A DNA stretch of 37,083 bases from Acholeplasmatales bacterium (GCA_017542485.1 JAFXXC010000024.1:1-37083), one strand, 5' to 3'; shown: positions 1 to 11,261, counted from the stretch's first letter. The notes: generated by a model not told the origin, from the sequence alone. Numbers and translations: made by a program.

Positions 1-1027
1 ATCTAATTTTGATAAGATAAAGAATAATCTTATAGGTGCTTATAATGCATTATCTACTGATAATGGTGGTATAGATTTAATATATGAAGCATCTAAGGAA
101 TTAGCTAATATATCATCTTTTGATAACAAATTTAGTGAATATAGTGAGAAATTAATGGATATGTATTATATTTCTACTGATATTAAGGATGATATTAGTA
201 AAGAAATAGATTCTTTAGATTATGATGAGGATGAATTAAATAATTCTATTGATAAATTAAATAGAATTAATAAGGCTAAGGATAAATATAAAAAAAGTGT
301 TGATGAATTAATTAAGTATTTAGATGAGATTAATTTAGAGCTTGATATGAATAATAATTATGATGAATTATTAGCTAATACTAAAAAGGAATTAGAGGAT
401 TTATATAATAAGCTTAAAGATAGTAGTATAAAATTGACTGAATATAGAAAGAAATTAGCTTTAGAAATTGAAAAGGGTATTGTATTAGAAGCATCTGAAT
501 TAGATTTGGAGAATACTAATTTTAAAGTATTATTTAATGATGTTAAATATGATAATTATTTAAATAAGAGTATATTTAATGATAATGGTGTTGATAGTGT
601 TGATTTTATGATTTCATTTAATAAGGGTGAACCTTTAAAGAGCTTATATAAGGTGGCTTCTGGTGGTGAAATGAGTAGAATAATGTTAGCATTTAAGAGT
701 TATTTTTCAAAAAATAGTGTTAGTGATTTAATGATTTTTGATGAAATAGATACTGGTGTTAGTGGAGTTACTGCTAAAAAAATTGCTATAAAGATGAAGA
801 AAATAGCAAATAGTATGCAGGTTTTGTGCATTACACATTTACCTCAGGTGGCAGCTATGGGTAAATATCATAAGCATATATATAAAGAAAGTGAAAATGA
901 TAGAACTAAGACTATGATTGAGGATTTAAGTGGTAATGAACGTATAGAAGAAATTGCTAAGATGTTATCGGGTGATAAGATATCACTTTATGCACTTGAA
1001 CATGCTAAAGAGTTAATTGAGGGATAG
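1..1027 (+). CDS. recN: DNA repair ATPase RecN, C-terminal part (partial)
   Basis: This is the C-terminal 341 residues of RecN, an SMC-like ATPase that acts on DNA ends in double-strand break repair. The frame is open from base 2 to the stop at 1025-1027, so the start and the Walker A half lie left of the window. The first part is charged and heptad-like, as expected for the RecN coiled coil. It is followed by the ABC signature (ASGGEMSR), the Walker B segment (LMIFDEIDTGVSG) and the H-loop (CITHLPQVAAMGKYH), all intact. An internal ATG at 155 exists but conserved reading continues upstream of it, so it is not the start. ung begins two bases after the stop and its ribosome binding site lies inside the recN end, so the two are co-transcribed. 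Confidence 0.93.
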   Translation, partial: SNFDKIKNNLIGAYNALSTDNGGIDLIYEASKELANISSFDNKFSEYSEKLMDMYYISTDIKDDISKEIDSLDYDEDELNNSIDKLNRINKAKDKYKKSVDELIKYLDEINLELDMNNNYDELLANTKKELEDLYNKLKDSSIKLTEYRKKLALEIEKGIVLEASELDLENTNFKVLFNDVKYDNYLNKSIFNDNGVDSVDFMISFNKGEPLKSLYKVASGGEMSRIMLAFKSYFSKNSVSDLMIFDEIDTGVSGVTAKKIAIKMKKIANSMQVLCITHLPQVAAMGKYHKHIYKESENDRTKTMIEDLSGNERIEEIAKMLSGDKISLYALEHAKELIEG

Positions 1028-1028
1028 T

Positions 1029-1676
1029 ATGGAATGGAAAGATTTTATTGACAATGAAAGAAATAAGGAATATTATTTGTCTTTACATGAGAATGTAGAA
1101 AAAGAATATGAATTATATACTTGTTATCCTAAATATAATGAAATATATAATGCATTTAAATTTACTAAATATAATGATGTAAAGGTAGTTATTTTAGGAC
1201 AAGATCCATATCATGAGCCTAATCAGGCACATGGTTTAGCATTTAGTGTTTTATGTGATAAATTACCACCATCACTTATAAATATTTATAAAGAAATGGA
1301 ATTTGATTTAAATGTAAAGGTTAATCAGGATGGTAATTTAGAATATTTAGCCAGACAGGGTGTTTTATTATTAAACACATGTTTGACTGTTAGGAAAGGT
1401 ATGGCATTTTCTCATAAAGATTATGGGTGGATGACATTTACTGATAATGTAATTAAAGAAATAAATAAGATGGATAGACCTATTGTGTTTATATTATGGG
1501 GTGCGCCTAGTCAAAAGAAAAAGGCATTACTTAATAATCCTAAGCATTTTATTATTGAGTCACCACATCCATCTCCACTATCTGCATATCGTGGATTTTT
1601 TGGCTCAAAGCCATTTTCTAAATGTAATGAATTTTTAGTTAAGAATGGAGTAGAGCCTATTAAGTGGGTAAAGTAA
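1029..1676 (+). CDS. ung: Uracil-DNA glycosylase, family 1
   Basis: Family 1 uracil-DNA glycosylase removes uracil from DNA at the start of base excision repair. The product is 215 residues, the usual length. The water-activating motif GQDPYH and the following HGLAFSV are present, as is the DNA-intercalation loop HPSPLSA with its catalytic His. I chose ATG 1029 because GAGGGA sits 4 bases upstream. An in-frame TTG at 1017 would add MRDS and overlap recN. The gene follows recN directly and precedes mnmA by 12 bp, in a compact repair and tRNA-modification run. No key residue is missing. Confidence 0.96.
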   Translation: MEWKDFIDNERNKEYYLSLHENVEKEYELYTCYPKYNEIYNAFKFTKYNDVKVVILGQDPYHEPNQAHGLAFSVLCDKLPPSLINIYKEMEFDLNVKVNQDGNLEYLARQGVLLLNTCLTVRKGMAFSHKDYGWMTFTDNVIKEINKMDRPIVFILWGAPSQKKKALLNNPKHFIIESPHPSPLSAYRGFFGSKPFSKCNEFLVKNGVEPIKWVK

Positions 1677-2812
<1,136 letters not shown>

Positions 2813-2813
<1 letters not shown>

Positions 2814-5089
2814 TGGAAGATATTAAGTCTTTAACTGGTCAAATTATAAATTACATATTTGAAAGTAAAGACTCACTATATAAGGTATGTGAGATTGAAA
2901 CTACTGATGGAAGTGTCGTTATTGTTGGTAATTTTCCACATTTAGACGAAGGATTATTCTATCAGTTTTTTGGCTTTATGAAAGAAACTAAATATGGGGA
3001 GCAATTTCAAGTAGAGTCATATCAAAGAACTGATAATTTTACAAGGGATGGCCTTATTGCTTATTTATCTAGTGATAGATTTTATGGAATAGGAGTAAGA
3101 CTCGCAACTAATATAGTTGATAAATTAGGATTAAATGCATTAAGTAAGATTATTGAAAATAAAGATGTATTGGATGAAGTTAAAGGTTTAAATAGCACTA
3201 AAAAAGATATTATATATGAATCACTAAAAAATAATATTCAAACTGAAGAGGTTTTTATAAGATTGTTTTCATTTGGTTTAACTCATAAAATGGTTGAAAG
3301 AATTTATGATATATATGGGTTAGAATCTGTTAATAGAGTTGAAGAAAATCCTTATACATTAATATATGATGTAGAAGGATTTGGCTTTAAAAAATGCGAT
3401 AATTTAGCAATGTCTTTAGGCTTTAAGCTAGATGATGAAAGAAGAATAAAGGCAGCTTTAATTTATACTATGAATGCTGTATGTAATGATTATGGTCACA
3501 CATTTTTATTAAAAATGCAGCTTGTTAATTCTGTTAAGAAGATATTAAATAATGTGGATTTATCTGATGATGTTTATATCGATTCTATTAATAAGCTTAT
3601 TGGGGAAAATAAGCTTATTATGGAGGAAGATAGAATTTATATTAGTTATTTATATAATGCAGAAATAAAAATAGCTGATAAGTTTGTTAAAATAAGTGAA
3701 TCTAAAATAAGTTATTTTAGTAGAGAAAAAATAATAGAAGCGTTAGATTATGTTGAGAATAAGCTTGAATTAATTTATACTCCACTTCAAAAGGAAGCTA
3801 TTATTAATTCATTATTAAATAAGCTTTCTATTATTACTGGTGGTCCTGGTACAGGAAAATCTACTATTTTAAAGGGAATTATTTATACTTATGCAAAATT
3901 GAATAATTTATCTTTATCTGATTCTGGTTTTGAATCTAAGGTATTGATGGTTGCCCCAACAGGAAGAGCAGCTAAAAGAATGGTACAGGCAACAGGATAC
4001 AAGGCATCTACTATTCATAAAGCGCTAGGATATACACCTGATGGTGAATTTATGCATGATGAATTAGCACCACTTCCTTATAAATTAATTATTGTTGATG
4101 AAAGTAGTATGATTGATTTATTATTATTAAATAATTTTTTAAAGGCTATTTTAAATTCATGTCAAATTATTTTAGTAGGTGATAGTAATCAATTACCTTC
4201 AGTTGGTCCTGGTAATGTGTTATATGATTTAATTAATAGTAATATTTTTAAGGTCACAAGATTAAATCAGATAATGCGTCAAGCAAAGGATTCTGATATC
4301 ATTACATTATCATCAATGGTTTTGGCACAAAAGATTGATTATAATATTTTCAACAAGAAAAAAGAAGTATTTTTCTATCCTTGTGATGGAAAAGGATTAG
4401 TTGATTGGTTATTTAGAATATTGGATAATTATATAAAAAATGGTGGAGATTTATTAAGTGGTATTCAAATTTTAATACCGATGTATGCTGGTATAGCAGG
4501 TATTGATGAAGTAAATAAAAAAATCCAAGAAAGATATAATGATAATACTGATAGTATTATAAGAGATAATAAATTTTTTAAGGTAAATGATAAAGTTTTA
4601 CAGCTTAAGAATGATAATATTTTAGATATTATGAATGGAGATATTGGTGTTGTAAAAGGGATTACAAAAAATGATGATAAGGATGTATTATTAATTAATT
4701 TTGATGAGAAAATAGTTATGTATAAAGCAAGCGAATTAGATAATTTATCATTAGCATATGCAATGAGTATACATAAGTCTCAAGGATCTGAATTTGAAAA
4801 TGTAATATTACCTATTTTACCTAGCTATAATATCATGTTAAAACGTAAATTAATCTATACAGCAATCACAAGGGCTAAGAAGAAAATAATCATTTTGGGT
4901 GATTTAAAGAGCCTTGATGATGCGATATTACGTATTGATTTAGAAAGACAAACAACATTATCCTATAGGATAAATAATAGTAATATTAAGGCTAATATAG
5001 GTGAAAAAATATTAGACCCAGAGATACCATTTGATACATTGGGTGAGTATGATATGGAAGGTATTACACCATATACATTTATGGATTAA
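2813..5089 (+). CDS. recD2: RecD2-type ATP-dependent DNA helicase
   Basis: This is the stand-alone 5'-3' superfamily 1B helicase RecD2, found in bacteria whose RecD is not part of RecBCD. The 758-residue product has an N-terminal OB-like and helix-hairpin-helix region (about 1-320). The helicase core has Walker A GGPGTGKST at 343-351, motif II VDESS at 428-432, motif III GDSNQLPSVGPG, motif V/VI region SIHKSQGSEFENVI and YTAITRAKKKIIILG near the end. Length and motif order fit the family. The start overlaps the mnmA stop by one base and has no separate ribosome binding site, so coupling is likely. It converges on the small XRE gene with a 4-bp overlap of the stop ends. Confidence 0.95.
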
Positions 5090-5319
5090 TCTATATTGTA
5101 ATATTTATTTAATTCATCGAATTTTATAATGTTATCAAGACTGATTTTTAATAGTTTACATATTGTTAATAATTCTTGAAAAGATGGCTCAGTTGAGCCA
5201 TTTTCTATTTTACAGTATTTAGATATTGAGATGTATAATTTCTTTGCGATATCACGCTGTAGATATCCATATTTTATTCTTTTTATTTTAATTATTTTTG
5301 AAAATTCTTTATATGTCAT
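5086..5319 (-). CDS. Small XRE-family HTH transcriptional regulator
   Basis: This 77-residue protein is essentially one lambda-repressor-like helix-turn-helix domain. The pattern is KIIKIKRIKYGYLQRDIAKK (helices 1-2), then YISISKYCKIENGSTEPSFQ (recognition helix and turn), then LLTICKLLKISLDNII. The start is taken as ATG at 5319, with GGTGA 4-5 bases upstream. An in-frame TTG at 5331 would add four residues. It lies alone on the minus strand, tail to tail with recD2 and divergent from alaS. No target is evident. There is no partner domain, so it is a DNA-binding protein of unknown role, possibly autoregulatory. Confidence 0.85.
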   Translation of the reverse strand: MTYKEFSKIIKIKRIKYGYLQRDIAKKLYISISKYCKIENGSTEPSFQELLTICKLLKISLDNIIKFDELNKYYNID

Positions 5320-5416
5320 AACATTCACCAATTTATTAATAACATATTTTTTTATTAATTTTAGATAATTTTGTTTTTGAGAAAAGATAGGTAATAATAC
5401 TTATGTATTATTTATG

Positions 5417-5445
5417 TTGATATTAAGTACATATTTTGATAAAAT
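5417..5445 (+). promoter_or_regulatory. Sigma-A-type promoter of alaS operon
   Basis: TTGATA (5417-5422) and TAAAAT (5440-5445) are separated by 17 bp, close to the housekeeping consensus. Transcription would start near 5452, leaving a leader of about 30 bases. That is too short for a T-box, which often controls aminoacyl-tRNA synthetase genes in Firmicutes. A small hairpin (AAGCC/GGCTT, 5457-5470) ends one base before the ribosome binding site CGGAGG. Confidence 0.7.
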
Positions 5446-5483
5446 ATTAAAAGTGTAAGCCTAAAGGCTTCGGAGGTAGTTAT

Positions 5484-8096
5484 ATGAAATTTATGAAATC
5501 ATATGAAATTAGACAAATGTGGTTAGACTTCTTTAAGTCAAAAGGACATCAGGTTGAACCAAGTGCATCACTTGTACCTGTAAATGATCCAACATTATTA
5601 TGGACAAATGCGGGAGTTACACCACTTAAAAAATATTTTGATGGCTCTATGAGACCTGAAAATCCAAGAATCACTAATGCTCAAAAATGTATTAGAACAA
5701 ATGATATTGAAAATGTTGGTAAAACAGCAAGACATCATACATTCTTTGAAATGTTAGGTAATTTCTCAATTGGTGATTATTTTAAGAAGGAAGCTATCGA
5801 ATTCGCTGTTGAATTATTATTTGATGAAAAGTGGTTTGGATTTGATAAGAATAAAATTTATATCACTTATTATACAGAGGATTTGGATGCCAAAAAATAT
5901 TGGATGAAAAATGGTATCGCAGAGGATCATTTAATTCCACTTGATGGCAATTTCTGGGAAATTGGTGAAGGACCTTGTGGACCTGATACAGAAATGTTCT
6001 ATGATAGAGGAGAAAAATACGATAAGCGTGGTAAGGAATTATTAGAGAATGATATCGAAAATGATAGATTTATTGAGATTTGGAATATTGTATTCTCTCA
6101 ATTTAATTCTAAAGAAGGCGTAGCTCGTAAGGATTATAAGGAACTACCTTCTAAGAATATCGATACTGGTTGTGGTCTTGAAAGATTATGTTGTGTAATG
6201 CAAGGCGCTGACACAAATTATGATACTGACTTATTTATGCCAATTATAAAGAAAACTGAAGAAATTTCAGGTGTTAAATATAATGGTCAAATGGCATTTA
6301 AGGTAATAGCTGACCATGTTAGAACAGTTACATTCGCTGTAGCTGATGGTGCAATGTTATCTAATGAAGGTAGAGGCTACGTATTAAGAAGAGTATTAAG
6401 AAGAGCATCAAAATATGCAAAGAGTTTAGGTATTAATAAACCATTTATGGCAGAACTTGTTGATGTTGTTGTTGATATTATGGATCCATTCTATCCATAC
6501 TTACATGAAAAGAAGGATATCGTTAAGCAAATTATTTCATCAGAAGAGGAGAAGTTCTTAGCAACTTTATCATCTGGAGAGAAGCGTTTAGAAGTAATTT
6601 GTAATGAATCTGGTAATGTTATAAGTGGTGAGGATGCATTCTTACTATATGATACATATGGTTTCCCTATTGAATTAACTAAAGAATATGTTGAAGAAAA
6701 GGGTAAAACTGTTGATGAAAAAGCATTTAAGAAATATTTAGAGGAACAAAAGAATCGTGCAAGATCAGCTAGAGCAAATGATAATTCTATGGCTGGTCAA
6801 AATGAAGAATTCCTTAATTTTAAAGAAGAATCAAGATTCTCTGGATATGAAACAACTAATCAAAGAAGTAAAGTAATTGCTATATTTGATAATGCAGTAG
6901 TATTAGATGAAACACCATTTTATGCATTTAGTGGTGGTCAGTTATCTGATAGTGGTACTATTGATGATATAAAGGTTTTAGATGTAGTTAAAATGCCAAA
7001 TGGTCAACATTTACATGTATTAGAATCTAATCCATTTAAGGTTGGAGATATTGTATGGGCTGTAGTAGATAAGAATAAACGTGATTTAACTAGAAAGAAT
7101 CACTCAAGTGCTCACCTTTTACAGGCTGCATTACAAAATGTATTAGGAAACCATGTTCATCAACAAGGTAGCCAGGTATCTAGTGAATATTGTAGATTTG
7201 ATTTTAATAATTATCAAAATTTAACTGATGATGAAATTATTAAGGTTGAAGATTTAGTTAATGAATATATTAGTAAGTCATATACTGTTGAAACAAAGGT
7301 TTTACCTATTGAAGAAGCAAAGAAACTTGGAGCTATGGCACTATTTGGTGAAAAGTATGGTGCGATGGTTAGAGTTGTAGATATGAAGATTTCTAAAGAA
7401 TTCTGTGCTGGTACACATGTTTCTAACACATGTGAAGTAGAAAAATTCTATATTGCATCTATTGAATCAATTGGTTCTGGTACATTTAGATGTTTAGCAT
7501 TTACATCAAACAATGCCATGGAAAATGTAAAAGAATATACTAAGAATTTAGATTCAACAATTGATACAATTATTGAAAAGGCTAATGAATTAGTAAAAAA
7601 TGCAAAATTAGAAGGTATCGAATTATCATTTGGATATATTAAACGCAATATTGATGTTAATGGTTATAGATATATTCTTGCATTACGTAAGGAAGTAGCT
7701 AAGTGTCAAAACGAAATGAAGGAACTAGAAAAAGCATATACTCAAAAGAAGAGTCAAAATGCTTTAAAGAGCCTTGATAAATTTGATAGTCAAATTAAGA
7801 ATAATAAGTTAATAGCTAAGTGTGATGTATTAGATTCTAATTTACTTAAGGATATGGCAACTGCATTAAGAAATAATAAGAATCTTGATGTTGTTTTATT
7901 AGCAGCTAGTGATGATAGCAAAGTAACATTTGTTTGTGCAGCTAAAGCACCATATAATGCTTCAAATATTGTAAAGGAAGCTACTAAGATTTGTGGTGGT
8001 GGCGGTGGAGGTAAACCTGATATCGCTCAAGCAGGTGGTAAGAATCCTGATAAATTAGATGAAGCACTTTTACATGTTGAGGAATTTTTAGCATAA
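5484..8096 (+). CDS. alaS: Alanyl-tRNA synthetase
   Basis: This class II synthetase charges tRNA-Ala. The 870-residue product is full length. The N-terminal catalytic domain has LLWTNAGVTPLKKYF, the motif 2 region RHHTFFEMLGNFSIGDYF and GCGLERL. The editing domain has the zinc/active-site motifs HSSAHLLQAAL and CAGTHVSNT. The C-Ala domain ends with a glycine tract (GGGGGG) and KPDIAQAGGKN. CGGAGG at 5471-5476 places the start at 5484. It has its own promoter and overlaps the ruvX start (TAATG), so it leads the operon. Confidence 0.97.
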   Translation: MKFMKSYEIRQMWLDFFKSKGHQVEPSASLVPVNDPTLLWTNAGVTPLKKYFDGSMRPENPRITNAQKCIRTNDIENVGKTARHHTFFEMLGNFSIGDYFKKEAIEFAVELLFDEKWFGFDKNKIYITYYTEDLDAKKYWMKNGIAEDHLIPLDGNFWEIGEGPCGPDTEMFYDRGEKYDKRGKELLENDIENDRFIEIWNIVFSQFNSKEGVARKDYKELPSKNIDTGCGLERLCCVMQGADTNYDTDLFMPIIKKTEEISGVKYNGQMAFKVIADHVRTVTFAVADGAMLSNEGRGYVLRRVLRRASKYAKSLGINKPFMAELVDVVVDIMDPFYPYLHEKKDIVKQIISSEEEKFLATLSSGEKRLEVICNESGNVISGEDAFLLYDTYGFPIELTKEYVEEKGKTVDEKAFKKYLEEQKNRARSARANDNSMAGQNEEFLNFKEESRFSGYETTNQRSKVIAIFDNAVVLDETPFYAFSGGQLSDSGTIDDIKVLDVVKMPNGQHLHVLESNPFKVGDIVWAVVDKNKRDLTRKNHSSAHLLQAALQNVLGNHVHQQGSQVSSEYCRFDFNNYQNLTDDEIIKVEDLVNEYISKSYTVETKVLPIEEAKKLGAMALFGEKYGAMVRVVDMKISKEFCAGTHVSNTCEVEKFYIASIESIGSGTFRCLAFTSNNAMENVKEYTKNLDSTIDTIIEKANELVKNAKLEGIELSFGYIKRNIDVNGYRYILALRKEVAKCQNEMKELEKAYTQKKSQNALKSLDKFDSQIKNNKLIAKCDVLDSNLLKDMATALRNNKNLDVVLLAASDDSKVTFVCAAKAPYNASNIVKEATKICGGGGGGKPDIAQAGGKNPDKLDEALLHVEEFLA

Positions 8097-8515
8097 TGAA
8101 GTACATAGGATTAGATTTAGGTAGTAGAACACTTGGTGTTGCTATTTCTGATGAGACTGGATTTTTAGCTAGAAGCTATGATACTTTTAGATTTACTGAT
8201 GATGATTACGATAGCGCAGTTAAGTACACTATTGATATATGTAATAAAGAAAATGTTAAAAATGTCGTTTTAGGTTTTCCTAAACATATGAATGGTGATA
8301 ATGGTGTTAGAGCATCAATATCAGAAGATTTTAAAGCAAAAATTGAGGAACAATCTGATATTAAGGTTTTCCTTGAGGATGAAAGATTGACAACTGTTAT
8401 TGTTGATAGAGCAATGATAAGTGGCAATGTTAAAAGAAAAGATAGACATAAGAAGAAAGATGAAATGGCTGCCGTAGTTATCCTTCAGGGATTCTTGGAT
8501 AAGAAGTCATTATAG
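8096..8515 (+). CDS. ruvX: RuvX/YqgF family Holliday junction resolvase-like nuclease
   Basis: This 139-residue protein of the YqgF/RuvX family has an RNase H-like fold and is linked to pre-16S rRNA 5' processing and proposed Holliday junction resolution. The N-terminal motif YIGLDLGSRTLGVA carries the first catalytic Asp. FLEDERLTT carries the acidic second motif, and KKDEMAAVVILQGFL the last. The start overlaps the alaS stop, and the alaS-ruvX-DUF1292 order matches that in Bacilli. No defect is seen. Confidence 0.94.
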   Translation: MKYIGLDLGSRTLGVAISDETGFLARSYDTFRFTDDDYDSAVKYTIDICNKENVKNVVLGFPKHMNGDNGVRASISEDFKAKIEEQSDIKVFLEDERLTTVIVDRAMISGNVKRKDRHKKKDEMAAVVILQGFLDKKSL

Positions 8516-8525
8516 AGGGTAATAT

Positions 8526-8837
8526 ATGGATAATACAATGATTATTACAAAAGATGGTAAGGAAGTTAAATGTAGAATTATCTTCACTTACTATTCTGAA
8601 GAATTTAAGAAGAACTATGTTATATTCCAACCAGAGGATGAAAATGTTATTTCTGCAATGAGTTATGTAGAAGATGGTGATAAGAGTGGTGTTTTATCAG
8701 CTATTGAAACAGAAGATGAATGGAATATGCTTGAAGAAGTAGTTAATGATTATTATGATGAAAAGGGAAATGAGTGCTGTGAAGGTTCATGTGAAGGATG
8801 TAATGGATGCTCAGGTTGTGGGGATTCAGAAATCTAA
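8526..8837 (+). CDS. DUF1292 (YrzB-like) protein with cysteine-rich tail
   Basis: This 103-residue protein belongs by sequence and position to the DUF1292 family, whose function is unknown. The body (about 1-80) shows the family pattern of a small beta-rich domain (MIITKDGKEVKCRIIFTYYS, then YVIFQPEDE, then AIETEDEWNMLEEVVNDYYD). The last 22 residues are unusual, with six cysteines in CCEGSCEGCNGCSGC, which could bind a metal or cluster. The codons for this tail overlap the start of the next gene by 35 bases in another frame. It starts 10 bp after ruvX. Confidence 0.85.
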   Translation: MDNTMIITKDGKEVKCRIIFTYYSEEFKKNYVIFQPEDENVISAMSYVEDGDKSGVLSAIETEDEWNMLEEVVNDYYDEKGNECCEGSCEGCNGCSGCGDSEI

Positions 8838-9432
8838 TACTTTAAATTTTGATGATAATTTAAAAGTAATGCGTGAATATGCAGTAAATTATCATGTTCC
8901 AATTATTAAAGATGATGGATTAATGTTACTAAGTCAAGTAATAAAATTAAGCAATTGTAAAGAAGTATTAGAAATTGGTACAGCTATTGGTTATTCAGCT
9001 ATTAATATGGCTAAATTAGGATGTCATGTTATTAGTATTGAGCGTGACCAAGAAATGTATGATAAGGCTATTGAAAACATTAATAAATCAAATTGTAAAG
9101 AAAATATAGGTATTATATTTGGTGATGCATTGGAACAATTTGAAATTTTAAAGGATAAAAAATTTGATTTAATATTTATTGATGCTGCAAAAGGTCAATA
9201 TAAGAAATTTTTTGAATTATATACACCTTTATTAAATACACATGGTGTTGTTTTATGTGATAATATGATATTCCATAATTCAGTAAATATGGATACAACA
9301 CAAATGTCTAGAAGTTTAAGAGGATTAGTAAATAAATTAAAAAATTTTACAGAATTTTTAATTAATAATGAAGATTTTGATACGACTATTTATGAAATAG
9401 GCGATGGAATGGCAGTTTCAATAAAAAGGTAG
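8803..9432 (+). CDS. SAM-dependent O-methyltransferase, family 3 (YrrM-like)
   Basis: This 209-residue class I methyltransferase resembles Bacillus YrrM and the COMT-like family 3. The SAM-binding motif I is VLEIGTAIGYSA. The acidic loop end appears as VISIERD, motif IV as FDLIFIDAAKGQY, and the metal-site segment as VVLCDNM. I chose ATG 8803, which has GAAGG five bases upstream. The frame is open upstream to 8746 (19 more codons), but that part is only an out-of-frame copy of the DUF1292 tail and does not resemble the family. In Bacillus a gene for MltG lies between the DUF1292 and methyltransferase genes. It is absent here. Confidence 0.87.
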   Translation: MDAQVVGIQKSNTLNFDDNLKVMREYAVNYHVPIIKDDGLMLLSQVIKLSNCKEVLEIGTAIGYSAINMAKLGCHVISIERDQEMYDKAIENINKSNCKENIGIIFGDALEQFEILKDKKFDLIFIDAAKGQYKKFFELYTPLLNTHGVVLCDNMIFHNSVNMDTTQMSRSLRGLVNKLKNFTEFLINNEDFDTTIYEIGDGMAVSIKR

Positions 9433-9445
9433 GAAGTGAGTTTGT

Positions 9446-10333
9446 TTGAGAATACGTGGTCCAATTCATATGATTGAACTAGATAATAGAATCATAGGTA
9501 TTAAAGAAGGAAAAAGAATAATATTTTTCTATTTTCATAATTCTCAAATGAATTTATTTAAAAGATATCTATACCAAAATAATTGGATAGATCTTGCTTA
9601 TGATGAAAAATTTACTAAAAAGGGTAATTATTTAGCTCATCCTGTATTATTTGTTTATAAGATAGAAGTGTTAAATAAATTAAATCATATTGTATATTAT
9701 AATAAGCTTTCTATTAATAAAGCATCATATGATTTTATGAATAGTTTAGGTAATAAATTATTTTTGGATTTAGAGATGACTATGCCTAGTTATTCTTTTA
9801 AAGGAAAAGGATTTAGAACTGAAATTATACAGGCTGGATTATTATTAGTTGATGAAAATGGTAAAACTATTTTAAAATATGATAATTATATTAAAGCAAA
9901 ATTATCACCTATTATTTCTAAAAGAGCTTTGGATTTTTTAAAGATTACAGCTGATGATTATGTTAATAAAGCTATCGATTACAATGTATTTTATAATGAT
10001 TTTAAAGACATTATTGAAAAATATCATCCTGCAATAATAGTATATGGAAAAAATGATATTTTAGTATTAAATGATTCTTATGATATAAATGAAGTTACCT
10101 CTTTGAAAAATGAATGTAGATTTATTAATTTATGTCAATTAATAAAGAGTTATTATGAATTAAAAAACGATCCAGGATTGTTTAAGTTATATAATATTTT
10201 CTATAAGAATGAAGATGAGCAGGTTCATGACGCATTAAGTGATAGTTATGCTACATATAAAGTTTTTGAGGCATTTAAAGAAGATGTTAAAAATGCAAAG
10301 ATGGTAGAAGTTATAAGAGAAAATTTTGACTAA
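9446..10333 (+). CDS. DEDDh-type 3'-5' exonuclease (RNase T / DNA Pol III epsilon-like)
   Basis: The 295-residue product has a DEDDh exonuclease domain from about residue 108 onward. Motif I is FLDLEMTMP (Asp and Glu), motif II lies around VYGKNDILVLND, and the terminal motif is VHDALSDSYATYKVF (His and Asp). The first 100 residues are a less familiar N-terminal domain (RGPIHMIELDNRIIGI and on). I used the TTG start at 9446, nine bases after GGAAG. The alternative ATG at 9470 lacks a ribosome binding site. Substrate (RNA or DNA) cannot be told from sequence. It follows the methyltransferase by 13 bp. Confidence 0.8.
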   Translation: MRIRGPIHMIELDNRIIGIKEGKRIIFFYFHNSQMNLFKRYLYQNNWIDLAYDEKFTKKGNYLAHPVLFVYKIEVLNKLNHIVYYNKLSINKASYDFMNSLGNKLFLDLEMTMPSYSFKGKGFRTEIIQAGLLLVDENGKTILKYDNYIKAKLSPIISKRALDFLKITADDYVNKAIDYNVFYNDFKDIIEKYHPAIIVYGKNDILVLNDSYDINEVTSLKNECRFINLCQLIKSYYELKNDPGLFKLYNIFYKNEDEQVHDALSDSYATYKVFEAFKEDVKNAKMVEVIRENFD

Positions 10334-10347
10334 GGTGGGATAATCTA

Positions 10348-11226
10348 ATGGATTATATTAAGCTATTAGCAGATACGGCAACTGAAACTAGTACTGTTAC
10401 TGATGAAGGTATTAACTGGAAGGCAATATTAGATATTGTTGTTAAGTGGGCTACTACTACTGGAATAAAGCTATTAATAGCTATAATAATATTAATAATA
10501 TCATTTAAGATAATTAATGTTGTATGTAAAGGAATACTTAAAAAATTAGAAAAGAAGAACGCTGATGCGACATTATCTAAAGTATTAACTAATACAGCTA
10601 AGATAGGATTAAAGATATTAATTTTATTAGGCTTGATTGGCTATGTTGGTATTGAAACAGCATCTGTTTCTGCAATAATTGCCTCACTTGGTGTTGGTAT
10701 ATCACTTGCAGTACAAGGAACATTATCTAATTTTGCAGGTGGTGTAATTATTATTGTAATGAGACCATTTAAATTAGGTGATTTTATTACATCAAATAAT
10801 CAATCAGGAACTGTTGAAGATATTAAATTGTTTTATACACAAATTGTTACTCCTGATAATAAGGTAATATATATACCTAATGGAAGCTTAGCTAATAATG
10901 TTATTGTTAATGCATCTGGTAAAGATCAAAGAAGAGTAGATATTATTATGAGTGTTTCATATGATAGTGATTTGGATTTGGTTAAGAAAATTAGTAGAAA
11001 AGTTTGTGAAGAATGTGATTTGGTTTTAAAGTCACCAGAAGTAATGGTTGAAATTGGTAATTATTCTAATAACGCAGTTGAAATTTATATTAGAAGCTGG
11101 TGTGATCGACCTAATTATTGGAAGACATATTATAAACTAATGTATGAATTAAAAGTTGCATATGATGAATATCATATTACAATTCCATATAATCAAATTG
11201 ACGTTCATATCGATAATAAAGAATAG
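10348..11226 (+). CDS. Small-conductance mechanosensitive channel, MscS family
   Basis: MscS channels open under membrane tension and release solutes on osmotic downshock. The 292-residue product has transmembrane segments at about 31-53, 85-105 and 108-140. The pore helix and beta domain show the family pattern: ASLGVGISLAVQGTLSNFAG, then MRPFKLGDFI, then VIYIPNGSLANNVIVN. The cytoplasmic C-terminal domain is present, so it is full length. It lies 14 bp after the exonuclease gene and is followed by a terminator-like hairpin, so it probably ends the alaS operon. Confidence 0.92.
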   Translation: MDYIKLLADTATETSTVTDEGINWKAILDIVVKWATTTGIKLLIAIIILIISFKIINVVCKGILKKLEKKNADATLSKVLTNTAKIGLKILILLGLIGYVGIETASVSAIIASLGVGISLAVQGTLSNFAGGVIIIVMRPFKLGDFITSNNQSGTVEDIKLFYTQIVTPDNKVIYIPNGSLANNVIVNASGKDQRRVDIIMSVSYDSDLDLVKKISRKVCEECDLVLKSPEVMVEIGNYSNNAVEIYIRSWCDRPNYWKTYYKLMYELKVAYDEYHITIPYNQIDVHIDNKE

Positions 11227-11252
11227 ATATTTTATATCTTTTCTTTTTTTTT
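11225..11252 (+). terminator. Intrinsic terminator after mscS
   Basis: AGATAT (11225-11230), a TTT loop and ATATCT (11234-11239) form a short stem followed by a long T tract. The stem is AT-only and weak, but the T tract is strong and the position, right at the mscS stop, fits. Confidence 0.55.
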
Positions 11253-11261
11253 GTAAAAAAT

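Noticed and set aside
5446..5483. T-box riboswitch in front of alaS
   Set aside because: The promoter at 5417-5445 leaves a leader of only about 30 bases, with no specifier loop, T-box sequence or antiterminator.
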